Source: Eucommia ulmoides (taxonomy: Eukaryota; Streptophyta; Magnoliopsida; Garryales; Eucommiaceae). From it: DNA of 64,000 bases. The notes under the pieces are model-generated. The model was not told where the DNA came from and did no database searches. It saw nothing but the letters and a program-made list of their open reading frames with translations. The position numbers and the translations under genes were made by a program. The stretch lies in NCBI GenBank assembly GCA_016647705.1, contig CM028327.1, positions 41,969,017-42,033,016 of the forward strand, written 5' to 3'. Positions 42,724 through 52,870 of this stretch are shown piece by piece. The stretch's first letter is position 1; each line of letters begins with the position of its first letter.

Positions 42724-43287
42724 CTATTTTCAATTACATTATAATATCAATTTAAATTACATTATTTCACCACAATAATTCTGAATTTATTATTTATTTT
42801 CAAGACTTCAGGCATTATTATATCAAATTTTTTATTTAAAATTAATCTTATTAATTTCATTTGATTATTCAAATATCATTTTTTTTTATTTAAGTATTTA
42901 TTGATTTTCATGTCTTTTAATTAATATTACTTATTTATTAAAAATCTATTTTCAGCACTGAATACATTTGTAAATAAAATCAAGGGTTAATTTATTGAAT
43001 CTGAATACAAGAATAACTAAATAAAAATTCTATTGAGATCGAACAAAGTGAGATCGAGAGAGAGGAGTGATCAAACCTGAACCAAATCGATCAAACTGAA
43101 GTTGAAAAACAGAGAAGGAGAGATCAAACCTGAACCACATCGATCGAACCCATCCAGTTTTCTGCGAACAAAAATGAAAGAACAAGAACAGTAACAAACA
43201 CCAATTAACTAAGATAAGGGAAATATTTAATGAAAAAATCCCAGGTTGTTATTTAATAAAATGAAACAATCCCTATAAAATTAAAAA
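42220..43287. other. Interior of the 42112 element, left part
   Basis: AT-rich with a (TA)n run near 42693-42718. At 43030-43165 GATCAAACCTGAACCAAATC and a close copy lie about 60 bp apart. No coding sequence. Confidence 0.5.
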
Positions 43288-44053
43288 GGAAAAGTACAAT
43301 TTAGACCTTCTAACTATTGACACATTTCTAGGTGGTCCTTCTAAGTTTAAACGTTTCATTTCAAACTCTCTACGTATTATAACATTTCTAAATGGTCTTT
43401 CCGTTAGAAAATCAGTTAAAACTAACAGAATTTAGGGACAAAATGGTCTTTCCACGTTTTTTTAAATTTTTTAATCATTTTTAAATATATATATATATAT
43501 ATATAATCTCTCTCACTTCCTCCCCTTCCTCTCTCTCTCTCTCTGGCCACCTCCCTCTCTCTCCTTCCCTCTCCCCGCCACCTCCCTCTTCCTCCCACCC
43601 CCCTATTGCAAGGGGTGAAAACCCCCCCTATTTCAGGGGGTGATTCCACCCCCGCAACAAGGGGTGGCGTCACCCTCTGTTACGGGGGTGATTCCACCCC
43701 CTGCAACAGGGGGTGTATTGCACCCCCGCAACAGGGGGTGAAACCACCCCCTATTGCAGGGGGCGGAACCACCCCCGTAACAGGGGGCACCCCCTATTAC
43801 AGGGGTGGAAAGGAGAGGGAAGGAGAGAGAGGGAGTTGGTGGGAGAGAGAGAGAGAGATTCAAAAAAAAAAAAATTTAAAAACGTTAAAAGACCATTTTG
43901 CCCCTAAGATTCTATCAGTTTTAACAAAATTTCTAATGGAGGGACCATTTAGAAACGTTATGATACATAGAAAATTTGAAATTAAACATTTAAACTTAGA
44001 GGGATCACTTAGAAATGTGTCAATAGTTAGAGGGTCTAAATTGTACTTTTCCC
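43288..44053. mobile_element. Fold-back element with ~190-bp inverted arms
   Basis: GGAAAAGTACAATTTAGACC at the left is matched in reverse by GTCTAAATTGTACTTTTCCC at the right. Arms continue through CTATTGACACATTTCTA, TAAGTTTAAA, CATTTCTAAATGGTC and ACAAAATGGTCTTT against their reverse complements, to about 43485 and 43862. Flanking 9-mers AATTAAAAA and AAAATAAAA are similar. The centre is the G5/C5 repeat ladder. No transposase. Confidence 0.8.
43596..43812. repeat. G5/C5 self-complementary tandem repeat
   Basis: Units of about 25-30 bp alternate CCCCC or CACCCCC with GGGGG or GGGGGTG, joined by ATTGCA, GCAACA, TGTTAC, GATTC or GAAAC. The phrases CAACAGGGGGTG and CACCCCCTATTGCAGGGGG (19 bases) are typical. 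Each unit can form a hairpin on either strand. ORFs here (for example 43606-44070) are products of the repeat. Confidence 0.9.
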
Positions 44054-44063
44054 AAAATAAAAA

Positions 44064-44324
44064 GGGTTAATTAAAGTTTACCCCCTTTGGTTTGGCAAAT
44101 TTACACTTTATCTCCTGTGGTTTGAACGTCGTCACTTACCTCCCTATAGTTAGGCTTTGTTGCACTTTATCACTTGATGTAGGCACAACCACAAGGGGCA
44201 AAGTACTTACGAGGGGATAAAATGCAACAAATGTCTAACCACATGGGGATAAGTGGTGACGTTCAAAGCATAGGGGGTACAGTGCAAATGAGCCAAACCC
44301 AAGAAGGTAAACTTTAATTAACCC
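44064..44324. mobile_element. MULE-type MITE, copy 3 (261 bp)
   Basis: GGGTTAATTAAAGTTTACC to GTAAACTTTAATTAACCC, same family as copies 1 and 2. Flanks AAATAAAAA and AATTAAAAA match 8 of 9. Confidence 0.88.
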
Positions 44325-44439
44325 AATTAAAAACTACCTACATTTGAAATCAAATATGCAGATACAACACCATTATGCGAAGAAAATATAGAAACCACCT
44401 ACATTTGAAATCAAGAACGAATTTATGGGAATGGGGAGA

Positions 44440-44940
44440 AATTTAGAAAATCAAACGGATGAAAACAAAATTAATCTAGAAAAAAATTAAAATCTTAAGC
44501 GACGGATCTGGGACCGGAGGTGTAGGGGTCGTCGTTTCTTGCAGATCTGGGACCAAAGAGAAGGCGTGGGCGATTGCGACGTGGCGGAGAAACAGCAACG
44601 ACGATTCGTTGGCGATGGCGGTGATCTTAGTGGCAACAACAGATTGGGGAAGCGAGAGGGAGATAGTAGTGAAATAGGTGAAATGTCGTGCAGATCCGAC
44701 CACCGCCGGCCATGGCCATCCAAATCCGATCTCACCGCGACCAATGCTGACTAACCTGAACGAACTAGGATAAATTCGAGAGCAAGGGAGAGAAGCGAGA
44801 AGGAGAGCAAGGTCGAGAGAGAGCGAGGTCGAGAGGGAGAGAGAGAATCGCCAAGAGCAAGGCAGAGAGTTGTGAGCTCAAATCAAGCAGCGATGGCAAC
44901 GATGGAGTTTTTAGAGAGAAGGCTAGTTTTTAGAGAGAGA
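44440..44940 (-). other. GC-rich gene-like block inside the 42112 element
   Basis: Minus reads open for 85 codons from MVAVRSDLDG (44744-44487). It has Pro/Ser/Arg-rich composition and CT-rich upstream DNA (44780-44940), like a captured gene start. No known motif, so no function is assigned. Confidence 0.35.
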
Positions 44941-45148
44941 GACATTAAGGGTTAATTAGACTTTACACCCCAATAATTGTGAATAATTACAGAAGGGCAA
45001 AATCAACATTCCACATTTTTCGTCAACGGAGTTAGTGTTGCGGTCCACAAATCACATGGAGGATAAGTAGCAACGTTTAAACCACAAGGGGTAATGTGCA
45101 AATGGGTCAAATCACAGGAGGGTAAAGTGCTATTAACCTTTAATTAAA

Positions 45149-46557
45149 TGATTAAGAGAACTTACCTGAGCTTATCTTCTTCTTGCCATGAACTTCTTTT
45201 TCTTCCTTAACCCTCTTCTCTTCCTCAATACTCTCATCCCAAATACTCAAAAATATACATATAACATAATACACACACGCACACATGTTGTAAAAAATTT
45301 GTAGGGTAGAAGGAAGAGGTTGAAAATGCCCATAAAGTCATCTTAAAAATAATTGAGTGCATGACTCTTGACTCTTTATTGGGAAAAAAAAAATTGTAAC
45401 AGAGTTATTGATTTGGACTGAAGTGGGATTATGTGTTTGAATTGAAACAATGGAAACGGAAATGAAATAATGGTCAAACTTTAGGGGTGCAAAATGTCAA
45501 AACCCTTGCCCTTTTTGCAAATATTGCCCCAAAGTTTGAGTTTATTGTCAGTAAAAGCTCTCATTTTCATTACTTTAGGAAAACCATGAAATCATTTATT
45601 TCTAAAATTTCACATTTACTTCCTAAACATTTTTCTCCCCGAATTTCTCTTCAATTAATAATAAAAAAAAATACTTCCAAGCTATTATTATTGACAACCT
45701 CCATTATTTTTTCTCTCTCTTTTTTTTTTGGGTTTTACGGTAAGATGTGTCTGAACCAACTTACGCACACATTGACTAATCACCATCTCGAACGATTTTA
45801 AGAGAGCATCCTCCCACATCGAATTAGTGCATTTAGTATTAAATTCAAGATCTCCAAAAAAATCAAACATTGATTAATAATAAAAAAGAACATCTCCTCT
45901 TAACAGCTGGATTAACACCTGTTGGATATTGTCTCACCTTTTTCATCTTCGCTTTCCCCAACCAGCCAAACAAATGGTAAATTCAGCTTGTAGTAGGTAA
46001 AAAAAGTATAAAGAATGATTAATAGCATTTTATTCTCATGTGGTTAGCCAATTTGTACTTATCCCTTGTGATTTTTTCTTTGGCACTTACTCCCGTGGTC
46101 TTGAACTAAAGTGCAATGGTTAAAATTAGAGATAATTGTGTCATTTTAATTTATAATTAAGGGTAATTTTATCAATTTATTCTAATTAATTCAAAGGGAT
46201 CAATTTGCAAAATAACCAAAACTAAAAGGGTCAAAATGTATTTTTCTAACCCATTTGCAAACCCAACTTCATCTCTCCCAAGTTCCAAACCCCTCCCCTG
46301 TTCGTGATTTCTCCTCCCCACCCACACCTCCTCTCTGCTCCGGCAACGGCAAACCGTGCAACCACCGGCCAATCTTGCCGGCCAACGTCAAGGGATGTAT
46401 TTTTCTTATTCATTCTTCTTCCCCCAAGCAGTCCACCACCACCATGTTCGTCCTCGGGCGGTGTTCCCCCTCACCTCGCTCTCCCTCTCTCTCTCTAAAA
46501 TTCTCTGTCTACCTTCTCTCTCTAGAATTTCATCACACATTCATTCAACCCATTACA
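45149..46557. other. Intergenic and repeat-derived DNA leading into the AG-peptide-like ORF
   Basis: A TTAATAGCATTTTATTCTC start at about 46019, with GTACTTATCCCTTGTGATTT, is one end of the same family as the 42112 element; I could not find its partner. At 46255-46557 GC rises with CCTCCCC and CTCTCTCTCT runs, leader-like. Small unsupported ORFs only. Confidence 0.45.
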
Positions 46558-46677
46558 ATGGAGTCCCCGAAGATGAACCTTTTCATCGCCGTCGTCATGG
46601 CGGTGATCGGCCTTTTTTCGCTAGTGAAAATCAACTATTTTGAATCAATTATTTCAACATTCGATATACAACTTTGA
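46558..46677 (+). CDS. Truncated arabinogalactan-peptide-like ORF
   Basis: ATG (context ACAATGG) opens MESPKMNLFIAVVMAVIGLF and then SLVKINYFESII to a TGA at 46675-46677. The ME.xKM.LF.AVVMAV start with a hydrophobic core resembles the secretory signal peptide of short GPI-anchored AG-peptides. The expected Ala/Pro/Ser mature core and GPI signal are absent. After TTTTTTCGCTAGTG the sequence turns AT-rich and repeat-like, so it appears cut off. A CT-rich leader precedes it. Only the signal peptide can be judged, so another secreted protein is possible. Confidence 0.42.
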   Translation: MESPKMNLFIAVVMAVIGLFSLVKINYFESIISTFDIQL

Positions 46678-47229
46678 GTTCTATGTTAACATTTGATTAT
46701 AATTAACTTCTTTTTTTACGTTTGATTTTTGTTCTAAAAAAAATTGTGACTAGAAATGTAAAAAAAGAAACAAAAAAAATATTTAGTGATTTAAAAAGTT
46801 TATATTCTAAATTTCTAATTAGTTTTAGTCAAATGCAACATGGGGGGTTCATGGCTTGTCCCTCCAACTCCCAAAAGAGTTATTTTGATGGCAGCCCCAA
46901 TGGGACGGGGTCCATTTTCATTTTTAATTTTTTTAGAATTTTTACTCACATGTATGTGTTACCTGATCTTGAGCTATATATGAAACCTAAAATAATTCTC
47001 TTTTCTTAGGGCGTCTTTTGAGAGTGAGGCAATTGGATTTATACATGGTATCCGAGTCAATTCTTTTACTTGATGTTGGGTGTGTTAAATCTCACGTCAA
47101 TGTTGGACTGTCTGCTTGTCTAAATTATTATATTTTCTGAATTAAATATCGTTTACTTATTTTTTACATTTCCCCGGTTAATTATGTATTTTTTACTTAA
47201 TTTTTATGTTACTACAAAAGCAAAAAAAT
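46678..47229. other. Intergenic DNA, nothing recognised
   Basis: AT-rich. An open frame at 46722-47009 is Lys/Ser/Phe-rich without motifs. Confidence 0.5.
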
Positions 47230-47320
47230 AAAAAAAATTCTAGACTAGAAGTAAAATGGTTAGTTAGCTAATTTAAATATTTTTAATTCTTGTAAGCAAA
47301 CACTAAATAATTTATAAATT
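47230..47320 (+). repeat. Dispersed repeat copy B
   Basis: AAAATGGTTAGTTAGCTAAT, then TTTTTAATTCTTGTAAGCAAACACTAAA; match to 32200-32290. Confidence 0.7.
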
Positions 47321-47479
47321 GACTAATTAAAAAATAATATAATTTACAAATTGAAAGACATCGAGATTTAGCCCATAACGAATTAAGATAAAATACATTT
47401 TTAAAAATCCGAAGTCGAGATATAATCTAATATATATTATTATACCAATAACTTTTTTTGTCATTTTCTGATCAAAATA

Positions 47480-47765
47480 CTCCTCATGTGGATGTTGAAA
47501 GTAACATCAATTGTTTGTTTATTTATTTATTTTTATGATATTATCTTTTTTCTTACCAAAATACCCCTTATGTGGATATTGAATGTAACATTCACCACCT
47601 GTGGATGTTGAATGTAACATTAATTGTGTTTTTTTTATTTTTTATTCAACACATGTGGATGTTAAATATAACATTAATTGTTCTCTTATTTTATATATTC
47701 ACGGTTAAAAACCATATGATATTATTTAACACATGGAGATGTTGAATGTAACAACAATTGTCACA
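47480..47765 (+). repeat. Interspersed ATGTGGATGTTGAATGTAAC repeats
   Basis: The phrase, or a one- to four-base variant, occurs at about 47486, 47571, 47600, 47653 and 47734. Each is followed by ATTAATTGT or a close relative. It forms a short degenerate array; no gene. Confidence 0.75.
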
Positions 47766-47854
47766 AATAAACTGCAACTTGTAAGGTGCAAAGTGTAGAA
47801 AATGCAAAAGATAAAAATATCTTGCTAGTTGTCACGCATTGTAGCTGAAAACAC

Positions 47855-48175
47855 CATTGAGTTCTTGTTTTTTCCTTTGATTATTTCTTTTGCGAATTCA
47901 TGAACTCCGTCGACGGCGACTTCGAGTTGCTTTTCCGATCTGATTTGAAAAAACCTTTTGACCTTCTATACTAGAGGGTGAATCGAATTGAACCTATAGC
48001 TACTAAAACGAAAGGCATCGTCGAACGCAATCGCGAACTTCGCCTACGGCAGTGCGAGCAATAAGTACGCCTGATCGTACCCAAACGCGATCTTGAAAAT
48101 TAATATTATCAAAAGCGAACCTCTGCAAAACATCTTGTAAATTAAGCACCAATTTGTTACCGGTAGCAACAAAGA
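47855..48175 (-). pseudogene. Cytochrome P450 fragment, CYP94-like
   Basis: Minus reads VATGNKLVLNLQDVLQRFAF and then DNI. After a shift it continues KIAFGYDQAYLLLALP (stop) AKFAIAFDDAFRFSS, and after another shift SEKQLEVAVDGVHEFAKEII. The order DLQDVLQRFAFDNICKIAFG, acid-rich loop, FDD, then SEK.L..AV..VHEFA is that of the C-to-E helix region of CYP94 fatty-acid or jasmonoyl-isoleucine hydroxylases. Neither the heme-binding Cys region nor the membrane anchor is present. It is a ~320-bp exon fragment with at least two shifts and one stop. Confidence 0.7.
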
Positions 48176-49576
48176 TGATTAGAATGAGGCGGTCATGCGA
48201 ATCACTAGAGGGGCATTTCGGTAATCTATTCGCTGGTCGTTTTTGGAAAAGAGAATAAACGGTGCAAGAAATTGCCGGCGATAGGAGTAAACCGTGCAAG
48301 AAAAAGTCGGTGGGAGTAAATGGTAAATGGTAACTTATATTGAGAGTAAACGATAATTTTTCCTAAAAAAACACCAAATATACTAAAAGGTTCAAATTTA
48401 TGAATTATCAAAAGTGAGTAATAATATCAAGTTTAACCCAAAAAAAAAACAATTCAATCACAATTCTTTCTCTCAAGTGAAAATGAAAACCAATCTGCTG
48501 AGGGTAAGTTAGGTTTGTTGAGGATAAAAAAGTCTCAACAAAAAATTAAGGGTGAGCTCATTAAGTGATAAAAATAATTAAAGACCCAATGACTCAAAAT
48601 TTTAGGTGCATTGACAAAAAAAATTTAATTGACACTTAATTAAATAAGTAATATTAATTAAAGTTATCAAATAAATTTAATTAAATAAATATTTAATTTG
48701 ATCAGTTTTCAGCACTTAATTTGGTTATCAAATATGCCCTTAGTTTATATTTTTTTTGATAAATCTTAATGGTTCTATTTACAAAAAAATAATATATAAA
48801 TTAGTTATCATCGAATACTTGTTTTCTTTTTTCTTTAAATGGTAAGTTGTATCTGGATCAACTTTAGGCGTTTGACTAGTCAGTTCTCCAGACGATTTTA
48901 AGGATGTGCTTTTTTACATAAGTTTGATACGTTCATGATTTAAATGTGTCAATCGAACCCTGATTGACACACAAAAAAGAATATTTTCATTTACCAATCG
49001 GATTAGCTCGTGTGGATAAATACTCCTATTTGTTGGCTCCTAAAATTGATTGTAGGTTGATTTTCTTTTGTTTTTATTATTGAATGGATGCCTCCTTTTT
49101 AGACCTCGGTCTATTTAATTTTTCAATAGGTAGAATGAAATTTTTCAATAGGTAGAATGAAAAATTGCCTAGGGATTATGAATCTGTGTGGTAGGCCAAT
49201 AACTCTAGGGGGACCAATAATTCAAATTAAGTACACATGAATCATATCTATATAATATATGATGATGAAATTACCAAAAAAAAAATTTACCATTTTCTTT
49301 TATATGTAATGTAATTAATAAAGAATATTTTGGTAATTAAATCAATTGATTTAACTAGATTTTGTTGGTAGTATAAATTGGAAATTAAAAAAATTAGTTT
49401 ATAGACAAAAAATTAGTATAAATGTGAAATTTTAAAAAAAATAGAAGAATATTTTTCAAATAATATATATTTTTTAATTTATTCTACATTGATATAACGT
49501 ATTTGAATTCTGGTATATTCTTTTTTGGATATCATTATAAATTGTTAAATATAATTTCATGTAAATTTTGATATAT
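48176..49576. other. Intergenic AT-rich DNA
   Basis: A 20-bp direct duplication, TTTTTCAATAGGTAGAATGA, lies at about 49120-49160. A degenerate block with TGGATCAACTTTAGGCGTTT near 48852 resembles GAACCAACTTACGCACACAT near 45755, an unclassified dispersed repeat. No gene. Confidence 0.5.
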
Positions 49577-49884
49577 TTGTGTTGCTACTAATTAATAAGT
49601 AACTATAAGGACTTCGTTCGGTTTGCGATCTGAATTTTTTTAAAAAAAATAAAAATTATTTTCCTCAAAGCATTTTTTTTTATTTTTTTTTTTGTTTGTA
49701 ATTGGAAAATGTCACCAATTGAGCACCTATAGCATCTTTTTTCACAGTAACAAAATAGCTAGAGTTGATTCTATTTAGTTTCCCAAAAATTGTCACGCTT
49801 TATCCTTAAACTCATTCCAGAGGCAAGGCATGGTCTCAACTTGACATTACTCAACCAAATAAGTATAACATATATATATATATA
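49577..49884 (+). repeat. Direct repeat flanking the Helitron, left copy (uninterrupted)
   Basis: It begins TTGTGTTGCTACTAATTAA and ends in (TA)n at the Helitron 3' end. It matches 58501-58525 plus 59170-59450 through GGACTTCGTTCGGTTTGCG, AAATGTCACCAATTGAGCAC, TTTTTTCACAGTAACAAAAT and CATTACTCAACCAAATAAG. Confidence 0.93.
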
Positions 49885-49915
49885 CTAGCGTATAACCCGT
49901 ACCTGAAGGTACGGG
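49885..49915 (-). terminator. Helitron 3' terminal hairpin and CTAG end
   Basis: On minus the stem CCCGTACC/GGTACGGG with loop TTCA is 7 bases from the final CTAG (plus 49885-49888). This is the canonical Helitron replication terminator. Confidence 0.95.
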
Positions 49916-50003
49916 CATAAAACATACATTATCTATTTGGACAATTATATCAATTTATTTTGTTATTCAACTTTAAATGTTACATCAATTGAGACAATTA
50001 TAG

Positions 50004-50710
50004 TTACAATAATACTTCAGGATAAACAATATTTGTCGTGGATAGAGATCCATATTCGTGGAGAAGTACACTTAATCGATCAAATGATGTACACCTTGAT
50101 AAGGCCACATATAGTTGACCGTGACTAAAAACCGGTGTAGTCAAATCAATTCCAACAAATTTCACTGATTGTCCTTGTGATTTATTTATCATCATAGCAT
50201 ACGCCAAACGAATTGGAAACTGGCGCCTTGTCATTTGAAAAGGAAATTCAGAAGACGATGGCGTCAAGGATATTCTCGGAATGAACGCCAAATTTCCTGC
50301 TTTATCCCCTGTCAATATTTAAGTTCTATTACACGTAAAGAACATCTGACAACCATTAATCGTGTGCCATTACAAAGTCCATCACTTGGTGCGATATTTT
50401 TCAATAACATAACTGGACATCCAATTTTCAAATCTAACTTGAACGGAAGTAACCCTGAAGGATCTAAGGAATTCCAGTACTCATTAGGATAACGATTTGT
50501 AATTTGACGATCGGCTCCATTATCTTCAGACATTTTATTTGCGGCCAGATATGTGATCGTTTCTCCGGGAAAAATATTTAAAGCAGCTGAATTAATAGCA
50601 CTAATATCGTCATTTCTTGCAGAAATGATGGAACGTTCAGTTAGAAATGTAGGGGTAGCAACGCTAGGTGTACCTAAATGTGGATAAACTGAAGACATTA
50701 GTTCAACCAC
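50004..50710 (-). pseudogene. Helitron helicase C-terminal part (Pif1-type)
   Basis: [20 protein letters not shown] and [20 protein letters not shown], then [31 protein letters not shown] and, in the next [23 protein letters not shown] and [10 protein letters not shown]: the late helicase motifs V and VI of plant Helitron proteins. A frame change near 50313 separates the ORFs. The final motif is complete. Confidence 0.93.
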
Positions 50711-50850
50711 ATTACAACACTTGTGTATGATTGATGGCAGTTGTACGATTTCATGCGGATCACTGCCAACCTATTTAAAGAAAAAACAAATGTAAATGAA
50801 TAATTTAGTATCAAAGCATATATAAGTAATCTATTGCAAACGAAAGAATG

Positions 50851-51570
50851 CTAAAATATGTTTAAATGAAATATTACCTGAAGTAAATATCTCGAAAACT
50901 CTGCATTTTCAATGTTGCTACTATTTAGGCGCATGTTTAAATTCAAAGTTAAGACATGTATATCATTCCAAAGGTACGAACGTCTCAATGATGCTGCCAC
51001 AATTTGTTGACGGACACCTTTAGGTATGACAGGTAGAATTTGCTGAAAGTCTCTTCCAAGAACGACCGTGATACCCCCGAATGGATTTGGATTACTGCAA
51101 ATATCTCGTAGCGTGCGATCCACAGACTCAACACAGTACTTATGTTGCATCGGAACTTCATCCCAAATAATTAACTTTGTCTCTCTAAACAATTCGGCAT
51201 GCAACGATTGTTTACTGAAATGACAAATTAAATTATCAAGAATATCTAGAGGGATGCGAAATGTGGAATGTGCAGTTCGACCTCCTTTAAGTAGTAGAGA
51301 TACAATACCAAACGAGGCCACAGTAATGACAATATGTTCGAGGCTACGACATTTTGTTGCTATGGTATTATATAGAAACGTCTTTCCTGTACCAGCACCA
51401 CCATTCAAAAAGAACATTTTTCCTAGATTTTCAAACACTGATGAAATAATTGCTTCATATGCAACACATTGGCCTTCATTGAGATGATCAATATTACACT
51501 GCACATTCTCTTGTTGTGCTTCACTTTGCATTTGACGATGTTCCCATATCAATCTATTTCCAACTACCAT
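50851..51570 (-). pseudogene. Helitron helicase N-terminal part (Pif1-type)
   Basis: [31 protein letters not shown] (Walker A), [33 protein letters not shown] (Walker B), and [14 protein letters not shown], where GGDFRQ is usual, so one Gly is Arg here. Next is [20 protein letters not shown] likely intron (about 50772-50877, GTAATA to a CAG) joins it to the 50710 ORF. Confidence 0.95.
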
Positions 51571-51573
51571 ATT

Positions 51574-52870
51574 CTAATTTTGTACAGGTTGTGGAATCGG
51601 CGGAAAGTCTGTTAAGTTCTTTCCCAATTCTTGAAGTAGTTCATTCAAAAGATATAGACCATAGTCTTTAATCTGTGCCTCACTTGTGATGGGTATCGAA
51701 AACAACATGCGAAGTTTGTGTGGGAGATCATCACATATATGCATCCAAAATTGATCCCACAATTCACATGGATTTATAGGAGAACATTGTGTGAGAATGA
51801 CACAAAATAATCTTCTCAGTTGATATCCAGTACTCATAATAGACGCCTCTTGAAGACATTGTATCCATTCACCATCATCTTCCAATAGCCCCTTTGCTAC
51901 ACATGCAACTTTGAATGTTGCATGTTTAACATTGTTAACAATGCGTAGACACCTAAATGATTGCGGCCCTTTGACTACGGTCAATAGTAGACGCAAATAA
52001 AATCGTTCGCCCGAATTGGGAGGTTGGGAGGCGCAAAATACATCCTGCCGATGGCAAATCCCTTCTGTCGTGGCTTCCAACATTTTTCAGTTTTATTCCA
52101 AACAAAATGCTGGGAAAACTCTTGATAAGTATACACACGTGCATCACAATATGCAAAAAATTCTGTCAGAGTCGACTTCTGTGATTGAGCTCGAGAAATG
52201 ATAGACTCCATTGTTTCAGTAGGATTGAAGACAACCTGATGCATTCCTTGCAAATGAAGTGCCAATCGAACAACTGTTGGATTCTCATCGTGCAAAAGAA
52301 AACTCAACAATCGCCAGGCCGCCTCAGACGGTCCAATGTATCTTGCATCAAGATATTGCTTGATCTCATCCATCATTCCCAAAATTAATGTCGTCATATC
52401 ACCTCTTTTATATATATATTTGTGGATATATTTGACACACCTAATTCCAGCGCATACTTCAACATTAATATGACAGTCGAACATCTTGGAAAGGTACGGA
52501 TTGTATGGGATGACGTCTCTATTATCAACTTGTTGCCCCTTCACTGTATAAACTTTACCATCATCACGACGACGGTAAATGAGATATCCGTCTTGATCCA
52601 TCATTGTATACTCCGTGAAATCTCGTGGATATCTCTTAGTGCATCTACTGTTCTCTATACACGGGGCTTGACAATTTCGAGCACTACACGGTCCGTGAAC
52701 CATGCATTTTTTTACAGTCTCGAAAAGTTCTGGATCTTCATTTGGATCTGGAAATTCAGCACAAATTATTTTGTCTACTTAGTCGCACGTTCCAATTTTG
52801 TCTATATCATCAAGAAATATAAGTAAGTGCATGTGCAGCAGACCACGTATCTGGTACTCAATTGTAAATA
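51574..52870 (-). pseudogene. Helitron Rep (HUH endonuclease) domain
   Basis: The two-His motif GLLHMHLLIFLDD (HMH codons at 52827-52835) is followed, after an in-frame stop near 52781, by MVHGPCSARNCQAPCI, CTKRYPRDF, DGYLIYRRRDDG, VVPYNPYL-like DVIPYNPYL and CVKYIHKYIYKRGD with the two catalytic Tyr. Then RYIGPSEAAWRLLSF and VRLALHLQGMH, YQEFSQHFVWN and IGRMYF. A shift near 52080 leads to GERFYLRLLLTVVKGPQSF. Helitron Rep joins this to the Pif1 helicase; catalytic residues are present though the frame is broken. Confidence 0.93.

Larger units (their letters stand above)
42112..45139. mobile_element. Larger MULE-like element (~3.0 kb) with nested insertions
   Basis: Inverted ends GAGTTAATAGCACTTT and (read inward from the right) AGGTTAATAGCACTTTACC extend about 50-90 bp, with GTACTTACCTCTTGTGATTT-type homology. 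Flanking 9-mers TTGATTAAA (42103-42111) and TTAATTAAA (45140-45148) match 8 of 9. It contains a fold-back element (43288-44053), a MITE (44064-44324) and a GC-rich gene-like block (about 44480-44940). No transposase. Confidence 0.62.

Noticed and set aside
43606-44070. 154-codon plus ORF with Pro/Thr/Gly repeats
   Set aside because: Entirely the G5/C5 repeat plus a fold-back arm; the opposite strand is equally open.
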